DNA from: Mycoavidus sp. HKI
GTDB lineage: Bacteria > Pseudomonadota > Gammaproteobacteria > Burkholderiales > Burkholderiaceae
Assembly (NCBI RefSeq): GCF_020023735.2
Contig: NZ_CP076444.2
Coordinates: forward strand, 1 to 64,000
Direction: 5' to 3'
Length of the DNA stretch: 64,000 nucleotides
Shown: positions 54,401 through 63,200 of the stretch, in pieces
Position numbering within the stretch: position 1 is the stretch's first letter
Layout: each line of letters opens with the position of its first letter
Made by a program: the position numbers and the translations under genes
Notes under the pieces: generated by a model
Told to the model about the DNA's origin: nothing
The model's database searches: none
Seen by the model: the letters and a program-made list of their open reading frames with translations, nothing else

Positions 54401-56975
54401 TCCGCCCATTCTTCCGCTCGAGGCGGATCACCAGCGTCGCTGGTGCCGTATCCACCTGGAACGGTCTTAACCAGACGATGTTCTTCAGGCCCGCGACTCG
54501 CTCACCACTCGCCACACAGCCAGCAGCGCAGGCCATGTCGAGATAGGCAACCCCAGGCAAGATCTTGTGTCCCGCGATGACATGGTCAGCAAAATAAAAC
54601 TCGCTGCCGTTAAACGTAGAGCTAAACACGACATGGTCAAAGGTGGAGAGATTTGACTGAAGCAACGGCGAGATAGCGCTATGCTCGTCGCGCCGCCTGG
54701 CGGGCTGGAAAACCGGCATATCGCACAGGCGCGGCTCGAACGGATAGGTCGGCAGGCTGATCCGGCGCGCGGCGTCCTTGCGCCACGCTTGATGGTTGCA
54801 CCAATCAAAGCCGTATTGGACCCAGCATCTCGCCACTGCTTCGAGCTTGCCACCTGCCAGCCAGCGATCGACCAGCACCGGAATATCGTCCTTCCCGATC
54901 AGCATAGTGCCGTCCCGCGCCGAGCAGCCGTGGAACACCGTCGCACTGTTCGCCTGTCCTTTTAAGAATGCCATGAGCCCGGACGACAGCTCGTCGAGCG
55001 ACGCCGCCACAATCGCCAGACGCTGTCCAAACGTCATCCGACCGACTTGCAGCGTATAGGCGATATCGTCAATGCGTAGCCGCTCACCCTCGCTCGCAGG
55101 ACGACGAATGGCGGCCAATAGCGCTTCGGCGTAAGCGCATAGACGCTCTTCATTCTGGGCGGACAGCACGACGACTTCGGGCGTGCTGGCCATGACTGAA
55201 CGCGGGGTGGCCGGATACTCCTCCAGCACGACGTAGGCATTGGTGCCGCTAAAACCAAACGAACTGACAGCAGCGCGCCGAGCGTCTGGGCCTGCCGGCC
55301 AGTCTTGCGCAACCGTATTGATAAAAAATGGCGAGTCATCAAGCGCAATGTGCTCGTTGAGCGTCTCAAAATGGATCGTCGGCGGCAAGGTGCGGTGCTT
55401 GAGCGCCAGCAGCGCCTTCAAGAAGCCCGCGACACCGGCAGCGGCCAACAGATGTCCCATGTTGCTCTTCACCGAACCGAGCGCGCAATAGCCAACGTCG
55501 GCGGTGAACGGACGAAAGGCGTCAATGAGCGCAGCCACTTCGATCGGATCGCCCAGCTTAGTGCCAGAACCATGTGCCTCCACCAGCCCGATCGAACGCG
55601 GATCAATCGCAAACTTGCGGAACACGGCCTCCTGCAGATCGCGTTGCGATGTCTGGCTCGGTGCCGTGATGCCATTGGTCTTGCCGTCCTGGTTGACACC
55701 CCAGCCAATCAGCGTACCGTAGATGTGATCATTGTCGCGCAGCGCATCAGCAACGCGCTTGAGCGCTACCACCCCGATGCCCTCGCCCGGCACAAAGCCG
55801 TTGGCGCGCTGATCGAAGCTGAAGCAGCGGCCGTCGGGCGACAGCATGCCGGCTTGGCTCGCCATGATGTGAATTGACGGGTCTACCATCACCGACACCC
55901 CCCCCGCCAGGGCCAGGTCGCTGCTGCCCAGCACTAGGCTATCGCAGGCTTGCGCGATCGCGACGAGCGACGCAGAACAGGCGGTATCGATGGTCAGACA
56001 TGGGCCGCGCAGATCGAGCAAGTAAGCGATACGCGCGGCAAGAATCGACGGGCTCGCGCCCAGAAACCCCGCCGCACTCAGATCATTGCCGTTCTGGCTT
56101 TGGCCATAGGTACCGCAGCCGACGAACACACCGCACTTGCTGCCCGCTAGCGTGTCGGGACGGTAGCCCGCATCTTCGAGGCAATGCCAAGCCTCTTGCA
56201 GAAACAGCCGTTGCTGCGGATCCATGCAGTTCGCATCAGCCGGGGAAATACTGAAGAAGAGCGGATCGAACTGGTCGATGTCGTCGAGTGCTCCAAGCCA
56301 GTCGGAATAGGCTCGGTCTGGCTGGCGGAGCGGGCTGTAGGCGACGGACATGTTCCAGTACTTGCGCGACACGTGACTGATGCAATCCCGTCCTTCGATG
56401 ATTGCTTGCCAAAATTCCGTGGTGTTCCTGGCCCGCGGAAAACGCCCCGATAAACCGACGATTGCGATCGCTGTCTGGTCGTGCTTGACGCTCATGTTTT
56501 GCGCGACACGCGGGTTCAACTGCGTCGCAGACGCAGGATCACTGCCGGCCATCACGGACCGGTTGCTGTCAGGGGCCTTCGTCTTAAGGAAAGGAGTAAC
56601 GCGGAGCTTAGGCCCCACGTTCACGCCGTCACCCGTTGTCGAGGCTAACGCAGGCCTAGCGGATTTACCTCGCCTGCCGAACCTCATGGGAGCTTTAGTG
56701 GCTGAGGTCGCACCCGCCGCTTGCGCGGTGAGCTCTTCCCGTATCCGCCCAGCGAGCTTGTCGAGGGTCGGGTAGCTATAGGCCCTCACCGCTGGCATGA
56801 TCAAACCGTAGGCTTCATTAACGCGCGCCATCCATATCACGCCGATACGCGAGGTCAAGCCGAGTTCAAAGAATGTCTTGTGTTCGCTGATCTCCGCCGC
56901 TGGCACACCGAGCGCGTCTGCTAACAGATCGCGAATGACGGCTACGATTGATTGAGAGTCCTGGCTGACAGGCAT
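48435..56975 (-). CDS. Hybrid PKS-NRPS subunit: ACP-KS-DH-KR-ACP-C-A(Gly)-PCP
   Basis: Extends the starter once, makes an alkene, then adds glycine. In 2846 residues: ACP (GLTSRIG, about 42) belonging to the module begun on the previous protein; KS (DTACSAS 333, EAHGSGT, NMGHL); DH (HVIAGHKILP 802; HPGLLDSAFQ 975); KR (GGAGGLG 1320, DYAYAN 1460); ACP (GLDSINA 1624); condensation domain with HHLVSDAWS near 1870; adenylation domain with YTSGSTGRPKG near 2360 and NNKVDRKAL near 2670; PCP (GGTSFTAS 2750); C-terminal docking helix. The adenylation pocket, aligned by eye to GrsA, reads DILQLGLIWK, a recognised glycine code. The ATG at 56975 has a good AAGGGGA upstream. The next gene starts at the stop codon, so translation is probably coupled. 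No epimerase, methyltransferase or AT is present. Confidence 0.93.
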   Translation of the reverse strand: MPVSQDSQSIVAVIRDLLADALGVPAAEISEHKTFFELGLTSRIGVIWMARVNEAYGLIMPAVRAYSYPTLDKLAGRIREELTAQAAGATSATKAPMRFGRRGKSARPALASTTGDGVNVGPKLRVTPFLKTKAPDSNRSVMAGSDPASATQLNPRVAQNMSVKHDQTAIAIVGLSGRFPRARNTTEFWQAIIEGRDCISHVSRKYWNMSVAYSPLRQPDRAYSDWLGALDDIDQFDPLFFSISPADANCMDPQQRLFLQEAWHCLEDAGYRPDTLAGSKCGVFVGCGTYGQSQNGNDLSAAGFLGASPSILAARIAYLLDLRGPCLTIDTACSASLVAIAQACDSLVLGSSDLALAGGVSVMVDPSIHIMASQAGMLSPDGRCFSFDQRANGFVPGEGIGVVALKRVADALRDNDHIYGTLIGWGVNQDGKTNGITAPSQTSQRDLQEAVFRKFAIDPRSIGLVEAHGSGTKLGDPIEVAALIDAFRPFTADVGYCALGSVKSNMGHLLAAAGVAGFLKALLALKHRTLPPTIHFETLNEHIALDDSPFFINTVAQDWPAGPDARRAAVSSFGFSGTNAYVVLEEYPATPRSVMASTPEVVVLSAQNEERLCAYAEALLAAIRRPASEGERLRIDDIAYTLQVGRMTFGQRLAIVAASLDELSSGLMAFLKGQANSATVFHGCSARDGTMLIGKDDIPVLVDRWLAGGKLEAVARCWVQYGFDWCNHQAWRKDAARRISLPTYPFEPRLCDMPVFQPARRRDEHSAISPLLQSNLSTFDHVVFSSTFNGSEFYFADHVIAGHKILPGVAYLDMACAAGCVASGERVAGLKNIVWLRPFQVDTAPATLVIRLERKNGRTGFSIYERSDGAEQLCAQGELVLGATPPLERHAPDARLTGAALLDRQESCYQRFKAQGFAYGPTFRGIRTLHQSGRDIIAYIERPGDDRAEADVQGNATLAGHYRLLDGFVLHPGLLDSAFQPCIRFCEEQDPSRTYIPYALAEITVFDGLPARFYSIATLKHIDDENAHFSIVMVDESGKLLVRVDDLMLRPIKTDRGAQAAADVPFHLYRLDWAEAPSNVAAVAALPDELRLVFLPAGVSRDGITREHDIVVYPGSRFRAAGERCYEIAPQSAADYARLWNEVTQPGQLLTTAHCWALADDPADAGRVAVADQLARSLYSLMQIGQQFVRQRAFKQSRLFYFHAHASGNAVPAYLAMGGLLRSLAAEQPELLVRSIGYEAMGAHALANVGALLQRELVIPHHPGEAVEIRYAKDRRFVLTAKCVTNAATEPADAAPTASGGSPVSVSGLRTGGTYLISGGAGGLGLLLAEMLVRRYDAQVVLAGRTPFARLPEQTRARILALEETRAHYVVADITRADSVAALVDTVKARCQRINGVFHCAGAMANAAVVDKTAAAIAQIVEPKVLGAILLDQATQHEALDMFVLYSSIASVMRFAGQTDYAYANRFLDGFAAQRQSLVRAGLRHGRTLAINWTLWRDGGMELDESKVRYLERGHGLVPLDAETGLDALEACLSSIDDTKSDQLVVVRGRAATIEANWPECLTHRVAVPPLIDRPAAAASKTNTVVEGAGGVRGRVLAELAALLKLEPADIDPDENLMRYGLDSINAMMLINKINDSFDVSVQPATLLRHPTLSEFAAHFEADYLPARTAAERDRLAENSATFATDEPTAVLAPSFRPPSDAAPSIAVAPLPAKGEAYPDPYLNPFAVLPNDETAAGAWPMTCGQHALWFLHQFNETSSAYHIAVAFRVRSPLDVRALEQSYAGLMRRHPALRARFHEEEGRPVQSVRTQLEPDFRHLDCAGQTLQQVLEAMQEAHRRPFDLTRDALSRMRLFVLGERDAFVLWTVHHLVSDAWSQWVLLEELLASYGALCRGQTPALAELPRTFADFAHEEARFLKSEAGGQQLAFWQRQLDGEIPLLNLPTDYPRPAVQTFNGASIPVVCNATLSNALKQFARQQGVTPFTTLLAAYQCLLGRYSGDRKIWVGSPVSGRIDERYTDLVGYFINSVVLTADLGENPAFDVFLQQQQRVVLDALENQRTPFSILVQHLNPSREGGRAPLFQAEFVYQKAHNTGELVRILSPEAALAIRHQDLQLESVAFAQQEGQTDICLEMTEIDERYVGVLKFNSDLFAPATMTRIRDSFVTLLAGCIEHPQTPVRALPIVSAQDFSGGTLHLEGPFIPPSGLTVTQLFERQTGQLANAHAVVDSVRTWTYAELNERANRLARHLRARGLALGQRVGICMQRSADVIATLLAVLKAGGTYVPMDPMFPVDRLQLMLDDAVPAFVVTDQASSLPVGLRFDRASLIDLAAEADGISRRHGGNLSAPGDMDDIAYVIYTSGSTGRPKGIQISHRALSNFLQSMRDKPGILEQDRLLAVTTISFDIAGLEIYLPLITGATVVLASREDAMDGFALQRLLRDHQITMMQATPTTWQMLLESGWEGEPGLTILCGGEPLSRVLALRLLRCSTHVWNLYGPTETTIWSCIARVVADGDHAIEPIGEPIANTSIYILDDELKPVPNGMIGELCIGGDGVAVGYLNRPELNAEKFVRTGAGLLYRSGDQARLMSDGQLVFHGRADNQLKIRGFRVEAGEIEHVIRADQRIADCVVTVCNRSVDGSLEHVLTAYLVLVNKTPLTDALRSELRERLARALPAYMVPSIFMALDALPLTPNNKVDRKALPQPDVPVAAAPARRQNTTAPGDTRLAKIWGDVLQLDQVAHDCHFFHSGGTSFTASRLMYLLRRDMELVVPVSLLFEHPTLNAFSNQVRTLANATTLQTATQGVASAPEEYAECITSDTSDPLLDILMRVQRAELSIDHANRLIEEFL

Positions 56976-56980
56976 CTAAT

Positions 56981-56988
56981 TCCCCTTC
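56981..56988 (-). promoter_or_regulatory. Ribosome binding site of the PKS-NRPS hybrid gene
   Basis: GAAGGGGA on the reverse strand ends 5 bases before the ATG at 56975. The 51-bp gap to the previous gene is the only untranslated junction among the six PKS genes and is too short to show a clear promoter. Confidence 0.55.
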
Positions 56989-57026
56989 GTAAATTTCTCT
57001 TTCGTTAGTCTTTACAATCTGATTCA

Positions 57027-60000
57027 TTAATGCACGGGTTTTACTGCCACAATACTCGTATGCTCGGTGCCACTTAACGCCATCTCGTCATCATCGATCG
57101 CGAGACCTTCAAAGCCTACTTCTTCCACCTCAAGCCCGGCCAGCTCGCACTCCCTGACCAGCGTGTCCGGGTCAATGAGATTAATGAGATCCGTGCCACT
57201 GAGCATGGTCGTAGCATGCTCTCCTATATCCATGGCATGGCCGCCGCCGGCCTCGGCGCGCTGCTGGAAATACGCGCAGAGATCGGCGATGTAACCTGGC
57301 CACGCCTCACCCTCCGCCGCGAGCCGTTCGTAGTCTGGCACGCGCGCAGACCAGTGCGGAAAGTAAGGGCTGTCACAGGTTATAAATAGCTTGCCGCCTG
57401 GCGCGAGCCAGCGCGCCACCTTATGGATCGATTCCCGAAACGCGTCCGGCGGGAGGAAATGCAGCACTCGGGCCGCATGGATAGCGGTAAAGTGGTTCTC
57501 TGGGCAATCCATTTCTGGCAAGCTGCCACATCTGGTCGCGAGACGGCCCCGCAGCGACGGCGACAGCTGGTCGGACAGAATCGACAGGTGCCGCGCGTCG
57601 ATATCCACCGCCAGCACCCGCTGCGCGCCGTGCTCGAGGGCCGCAATCGTCGCCACACCGTACGCGCAGCCCATGTCCATCACTTCGCCGCCCGCTAATG
57701 CCGCGTATTCAACGAAGGCCTCCGAGCAGGCAAGGAGTCGTGGGGTCATTGCGCCAGTACCATTGAGCGTCGGAATCATGCCGTTCAGTTGCGCCGGCAT
57801 CGTCTCCACGCGAGACGGCGCGGCCGCGGCCGCCTCCAGCGCAGCGCCCTGGTCCCGTGCGACGGGTTTATGGCCCGCTGCCCGGGCGGGAATCCAAAGC
57901 TGTCTCTGCGCGAATGGATAGGTCGGCAACCCAACCTTCTTGGGCAGCGGCACACCTGCGTACAGACTGGCCCAGTCCACCTTCACACCAACCGCCCAGA
58001 CCCGGGCGAGGCTGCGCAAATTGCGGGTCTCGAGCCAGTGCCGCATGGCCGACTGCATTTCCGGATTCTCGAATAGTTGACGCACGTCCTTACCGGCTTC
58101 TGCCTCGCGCTTGAGGAACGCGCGCGAATCCTCCGGGCCTTCGAGATAGCGCGCGAGATTCGTCGCCAGGCTTGACAGCGAATCGGCAAACACGACCGCA
58201 CGATGGTCCCAATCATCGCGTCCCGTCTGCAGGGTATAGGCGATGTCGTCGAGCGTGTAGGTCAGCACACCTTGTAACTGCCAATCCTGCCTCGCCAGAA
58301 ACTCCAACAGTCGTCTTACGAGCTGGTCAAGCTGGTCCGCCGTGCGCGCCGACAGAACGATAACCTGCTCATCGAATACCGTGTCCCGCAGCGCAGCAGG
58401 TCTCGCATCAATGTATTCGGCCAGCACCAAATGCCCTGTCACACCCCCGAAGCCGAAGTTGTGGATACCCACATGGCGCGGCAGCCGTTCGCCGTCGCGC
58501 ATCTTTGGCCGCCACTCGTCCGTTTCCTGCAGGGGTTCGCAAGCGAAGGCTCCCTCGTCCGCCGCCCAGTTGAGTTCCTTCAGGTTAGCGATCTTGATCA
58601 GGGTATTCGTCTGCAAAGATAGGATCACCTTGAGCAGCGAGATAACGCCTGAGGCTCCCGAAAAATGACCCAGTTGTCCCTTGAGCGTGCCGAGCTTGGG
58701 CTTGCCCGCCCGGCGGTCACGAAAGATGTCGTGAAAGGCGTGTAATTCAATGTCGTCCGCCAGCGGATTGGCCGTGCCCTGGGCTTCGATGTAGTCGATC
58801 GCCTCCGCTGTCAGACCCGCCTGCTCGAGCGCCTCCGCGATGGTTTCGCGATGGATCCCGATATTGGGCATTGTAAGATACATACTCCTGCCGCCATGGC
58901 GTACCGATAGGCCCTTGATGACACCGTGAATCGTGTCGTTATCCCGCTTGGCGGCTGACAGAGGCTTGAGCATTACAACGCCAATGCCGTCGCTGAAGAC
59001 GTGGCCGTCGGCCTGCTTGTCGAATGGCCGGATCGTGCCCTCGCCCGTAAACAATCCGAGCTTGCGATTGTAGATGTTGGCATCCGATGTCAACAACAGG
59101 TTAACCCCGCCGGCGATCGCCAACTCCGCCCGCCCGGTGCGGAGCGCGGTCACGGCCTCGTCGATGGCCACGAAGGAACTCGCGCAGGCCGCGTCGACAG
59201 TAGACACGGGCCCACGCCAGTCAAAGAAATGCGCAATCCGGTTGACCAGCATGCCAGACGCGTTGCCGGTATTGAGGTAGCCGTCGATCTCAATGCCGCC
59301 CGCACGGATCAGCTCTGCATAGTCCTGTCGTTCGATGCCAAAGAACACACCGACCCTTTTTTGCTTCAGTTGCGCCGTGGTATAACCGGCGGATTCCAAG
59401 GTTTCCCATACGGCTTGCAGGACCAGCCTATGTTGCGGATCGATCAGCGCAGCTTCGTTTGGCGCGATATTGAAATGCATCGCATCGAAACTCTTGACGT
59501 CGTCGATGAACGCGCCATGATAGCAGTCCGTCTTGTTGGCGACTGCCGGGTCACCAAAGACGGCCTGCCAGTCCCAGCGGTCGGCTGGCACCTCTGAAAT
59601 AAACGGTTCGTCGGCCACCAGCTTGCGCCAGAAATCCGACAGACTAGCGGACTTGGGCAGACGCGCGCCGATGCCGACGATCGCGATGTCATCGGCGCGC
59701 TTGAGCACGCCCTGCCCCAGGAACGCGGCACCCTCCCGGTTAGCACCCTTGCGCACAGCGGGCGCGTCGAGCGAGACCGCTGCCAGCCGAGTCGTGATAT
59801 CAGCCTTGATGGCTTGCGCCGGTGCCGGAGCTCCGGCTTCAGGCGGCAGCTTCGCAGCGAGGTAAGCGCTCAAGGCGGCAAGCGAAGGATGCTCAAGGAA
59901 CGCGGAAGGCGCCAGTTTTAACACGTAGCGATCCGCAATCCGCCGCGAAAATTCAGTGAGCGAAATGGAATTGAAACCATAGTACGCAAGACCACGCTCC

Positions 60001-60203
60001 GGCTCGACCTCCTGCGCAGTGCAGCCAATCGTGTCACAAAGAAAGCCCGTCAACTCGGCAAGAATCTGCGACTTGGAGGTACCGACCTCGGCCTCGAATG
60101 ACTGCATCGCACGATGCAAATCACGAATGACCTCGACCGCTTTCGCTTCAGTGATTGCTCCGTCACGCACGCTCTTGACAAAATCGTTCACATCAATTTT
60201 CAT
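57027..60203 (-). CDS. Trans-AT PKS subunit: ACP-KS0-methyltransferase
   Basis: A 1058-residue protein that appears to modify the starter without lengthening it. The N-terminal ACP (YGFNSISL, Ser about 79) completes the monooxygenase module of the previous protein. The KS (about 170-590) keeps Cys (DAACASS 339) and the second His (QLGHFSGAS), but the HGTGT motif is EAQGTAN near 474, so the first catalytic His is Gln and condensation is not expected. A class I SAM-dependent methyltransferase follows, with motif I VMDMGCAYG near 844, an acidic AVDIDARH after it, and HAARVLHFLPP and WLAPGGKLFI later. Placed directly after an N-oxidising domain, an O-methyltransferase acting on an oxime is the best fit; a C-methyltransferase cannot be excluded by eye. 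The ATG overlaps the previous stop (ATGA) and has GAGGG upstream. Confidence 0.88.
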   Translation of the reverse strand: MKIDVNDFVKSVRDGAITEAKAVEVIRDLHRAMQSFEAEVGTSKSQILAELTGFLCDTIGCTAQEVEPERGLAYYGFNSISLTEFSRRIADRYVLKLAPSAFLEHPSLAALSAYLAAKLPPEAGAPAPAQAIKADITTRLAAVSLDAPAVRKGANREGAAFLGQGVLKRADDIAIVGIGARLPKSASLSDFWRKLVADEPFISEVPADRWDWQAVFGDPAVANKTDCYHGAFIDDVKSFDAMHFNIAPNEAALIDPQHRLVLQAVWETLESAGYTTAQLKQKRVGVFFGIERQDYAELIRAGGIEIDGYLNTGNASGMLVNRIAHFFDWRGPVSTVDAACASSFVAIDEAVTALRTGRAELAIAGGVNLLLTSDANIYNRKLGLFTGEGTIRPFDKQADGHVFSDGIGVVMLKPLSAAKRDNDTIHGVIKGLSVRHGGRSMYLTMPNIGIHRETIAEALEQAGLTAEAIDYIEAQGTANPLADDIELHAFHDIFRDRRAGKPKLGTLKGQLGHFSGASGVISLLKVILSLQTNTLIKIANLKELNWAADEGAFACEPLQETDEWRPKMRDGERLPRHVGIHNFGFGGVTGHLVLAEYIDARPAALRDTVFDEQVIVLSARTADQLDQLVRRLLEFLARQDWQLQGVLTYTLDDIAYTLQTGRDDWDHRAVVFADSLSSLATNLARYLEGPEDSRAFLKREAEAGKDVRQLFENPEMQSAMRHWLETRNLRSLARVWAVGVKVDWASLYAGVPLPKKVGLPTYPFAQRQLWIPARAAGHKPVARDQGAALEAAAAAPSRVETMPAQLNGMIPTLNGTGAMTPRLLACSEAFVEYAALAGGEVMDMGCAYGVATIAALEHGAQRVLAVDIDARHLSILSDQLSPSLRGRLATRCGSLPEMDCPENHFTAIHAARVLHFLPPDAFRESIHKVARWLAPGGKLFITCDSPYFPHWSARVPDYERLAAEGEAWPGYIADLCAYFQQRAEAGGGHAMDIGEHATTMLSGTDLINLIDPDTLVRECELAGLEVEEVGFEGLAIDDDEMALSGTEHTSIVAVKPVH

Positions 60204-63200
60204 AGCACCCTCGATAATGCTTTGAGTTCCAACAAGAAGTCATCTCCGTCCATCGTCCTTTCCTTGAGCATCTTAATTAGCCTCAGATATTCGCCATGGT
60301 TGTCATCCATCAGACTGTCGCCGGGCGCGGACTGGGTATCCTGAGCCCCTATCTCATCAGAATACGGCGTCAGGAACTGGCTCTGCCAGTCGATGATTAA
60401 AGGTTCGGCGAGATGCTTAAGCGCTTCGGCATACTCGAGCTCAGTAATCTGTTGCTGACGCAACAGCTGCCGCAAGGTCTCGACTCCGAGTCCGGCCAAC
60501 AGCCGGAATTTGAGCCGCCTGATTTCGGGGTCCTGCGCTTCGCCGTGGACAAACGAGCGCTGACGGCAGGTGTCAACAATCATCGGCGCATCCGGGTTGG
60601 CGTGGCGGCCTCGCAAGCGGAACTGCGCCGGGAAACTCGGCGTGTTGAGCAGCGCCCAAAACTCTTTGAACTGGACGCATGGATCCGGCACCAGGCCAAG
60701 CTTCATACCGATCACGATGCTGGCGAGCGGACCCATGACAATCTGGCGCGTGTCAGCAGCCAGCGCTAGCTCTTCAGCGCTCAGTGTGTAGTTGCCCGAC
60801 ACGATCTGCGCATACCAGCGCGCCGCCATCTCGAGATAGGGAAAAGTACCGACCACACCGATTTCCTGCAGCCCATACTGGTTGACCAACATCGGATTGC
60901 TCCGGTAGAACAGCCCCATCGCGAAATCGCGCTGCGCGTCAACCCCTTCCAAGTAATGCCACAGAGCATCGGTGCGATAGCCACTGCACTCCACCACCAC
61001 GTCGATATCCTCGATCGCGACATCGTCGCCGCGGTGAAAACAGGCATTGCCGTCGAATCTGTCGACCTGGCCAAACACGGTCTTGATCCGGCCAGCCGCA
61101 ACCAGCTCGACCACCTCGTCGTTGATGTGAATGAACGGATGCCGGAGCAGCTCGTCCAGGCTGGGGCGCAGCCCGCTACGCTCGAATGCCTCGTTAAAGA
61201 CCGGCACCGACAACTCGAGTCGGTCGAGATAGCGCTGTCCACGCAGGCGCTGATCAAGCAGCAAATTGACGGGCGACACAAAATCGTTAGGCAAAAAGCC
61301 CACCATTCTCGGCAGGATGAATTTGCGCGAGCGGATGCTCCAGTACACCGCGTCCGCGACCTTACTCGCCTCGGTGGCAATGTCCATACCACTGACGCCG
61401 CTACCGATGACGAGGACACGCTTGCCCACGAACGGCGAATTATCGAAGTACTGTCCGGCATGGAGCAGTTGGCCCTTGAGCGTGTCGAGCCCCTCGATTT
61501 CAAGCCGACGCGGAATCTGATAGCGCCCGTGGCAAAGGGCAACGCCGTCGAATTCCTCAATACGGCGCTGATCACCCGTCTCGATCTCGACCTGCCACCG
61601 CTGACCGACTTCCCTCACTGAGGTCACCCTGGACCCACAGTGAATATGGCGTTTCAAATCGAAACGATCCGCATACGCTTCGAGATAAGAGCGCACGTCG
61701 TGAACGCTCGGGAACATGTCCTCCATATCACCGGGATAGAAATCCGAAAAGAAACTTGTGTCCTTCGAGTTCTGAAAGCGGGTGGTCGAATAGGTGCCAA
61801 CCACCTTGTCCCGTGAGAGGTTCCAAACGCCGCCGAGCGATTGCTGGCTTTCGTAGACGATCGGCTCGTGGTTCTCCTCCAACAGCGATTTCGCCATGAC
61901 GAGGCCGCCAGGCCCGGCACCAACGACACAGATCCGCTTCCGCCTCGCCGTGTTCGTCACACTGCGCCCGGCACAGTATTCCTTATGCTGAAACGGATAT
62001 TTCGGCAAGGGTAAACGCCTATAAATACCGCCAATGCCAGCCCAACGCACCCGGCCCCCAGAGGTCCAGGCTTTGGCGAGCGCTGCCGGGTTTGCATCAA
62101 GATCCGCCACGGCGTAGCTGCCGTGCGATCCCGCTTCGCCCAGCGGTACGCCCGAATAAAACACGTCGCCAAGGCTGTGGGCTACGCTAGACGCATTTGG
62201 CTCCGCTGCGGCCAACATCCGCGTCGCCTGTTCAAGTTTGCTGGTAAGCTCGAACACCGTTGCGGCAACGATCGCAAGTCGCACCTCCAACGCTTGCCGC
62301 CCGACCTGGAGCGTATGGATCAAATCCGCGAAATTACAGTTGGGATTGCGGCCCAAGAAAGCTTGCATGTCCTGCAGGACGAGCGCCAGCTCATGTGGTG
62401 TGCGCGCTGAAAATACGGCAACATACGGCGCACCGCCGCTCGCCGCCACGGGCAGGTCGCGGGCCGCTCCATCCGCTTGCTGATATTCCTCGACGATCAC
62501 ATGCGCATTGACGCCGAAACCGTAACTGTTGATACCTGCCCGACGTGGCAACGGCTTGCCATCCGGGTCTCGTGCCGATTGCCAGGTATGATTGGCGGAA
62601 CTGAGGCGAAAAGGAATCCCGGGCCAGCGGGCGGCCACGTCCTGCTCCCGAATGCCAGGCGTACCTGGGATCACACCATAGCGTATGGCAGACACGACCT
62701 TGATGAGCGCCGCCATGCCCGAGGCAACTTCCGAGTGTCCAATCGAGGGCTTCAAGCCGCTTAACATGCAGTCCTGATGCGTCCAGCCATCGCCCACCAA
62801 CGGCTCGAGCGCGGACCGCAAGGCGTCGACTTCAATATCATCGCCAGCCAGCGATCCCGTACCATGCGCTTCGATATAGCCGATCGTCTCGGCGGCGATT
62901 CCGCTGTCGATAATGGCATCTCGGATCGCGGCCGCAATCCCCTGTTTATTAGGCACCGTGAGCGACGCCGCACTCCCGCCATGATTAACGCTGGTGCCTT
63001 TAATGACGGCATGAATGGTGTCATTGTCCTCGATCGCCTGCTCAAGCGGCTTGAGAATGACCATGCCCAGGGCCTCGGAACGTACATATCCGCTGGCTTC
63101 GGACTGGAAGGTCCGGGTCGCCTGGTCAGAACTCAAGAGCCCCATCGCGTGGTAGCTCTCGAAGTAATCCGGCGAGATCAGTAGATTGATACCACCCACG

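Noticed and set aside
60420..61960. Baeyer-Villiger monooxygenase for the embedded flavin enzyme
   Set aside because: The FxGxxxHxxxWP fingerprint is not present; the corresponding text is LKGQLLHAGQY. Not fully excluded, since some PKS-embedded oxygenases diverge.
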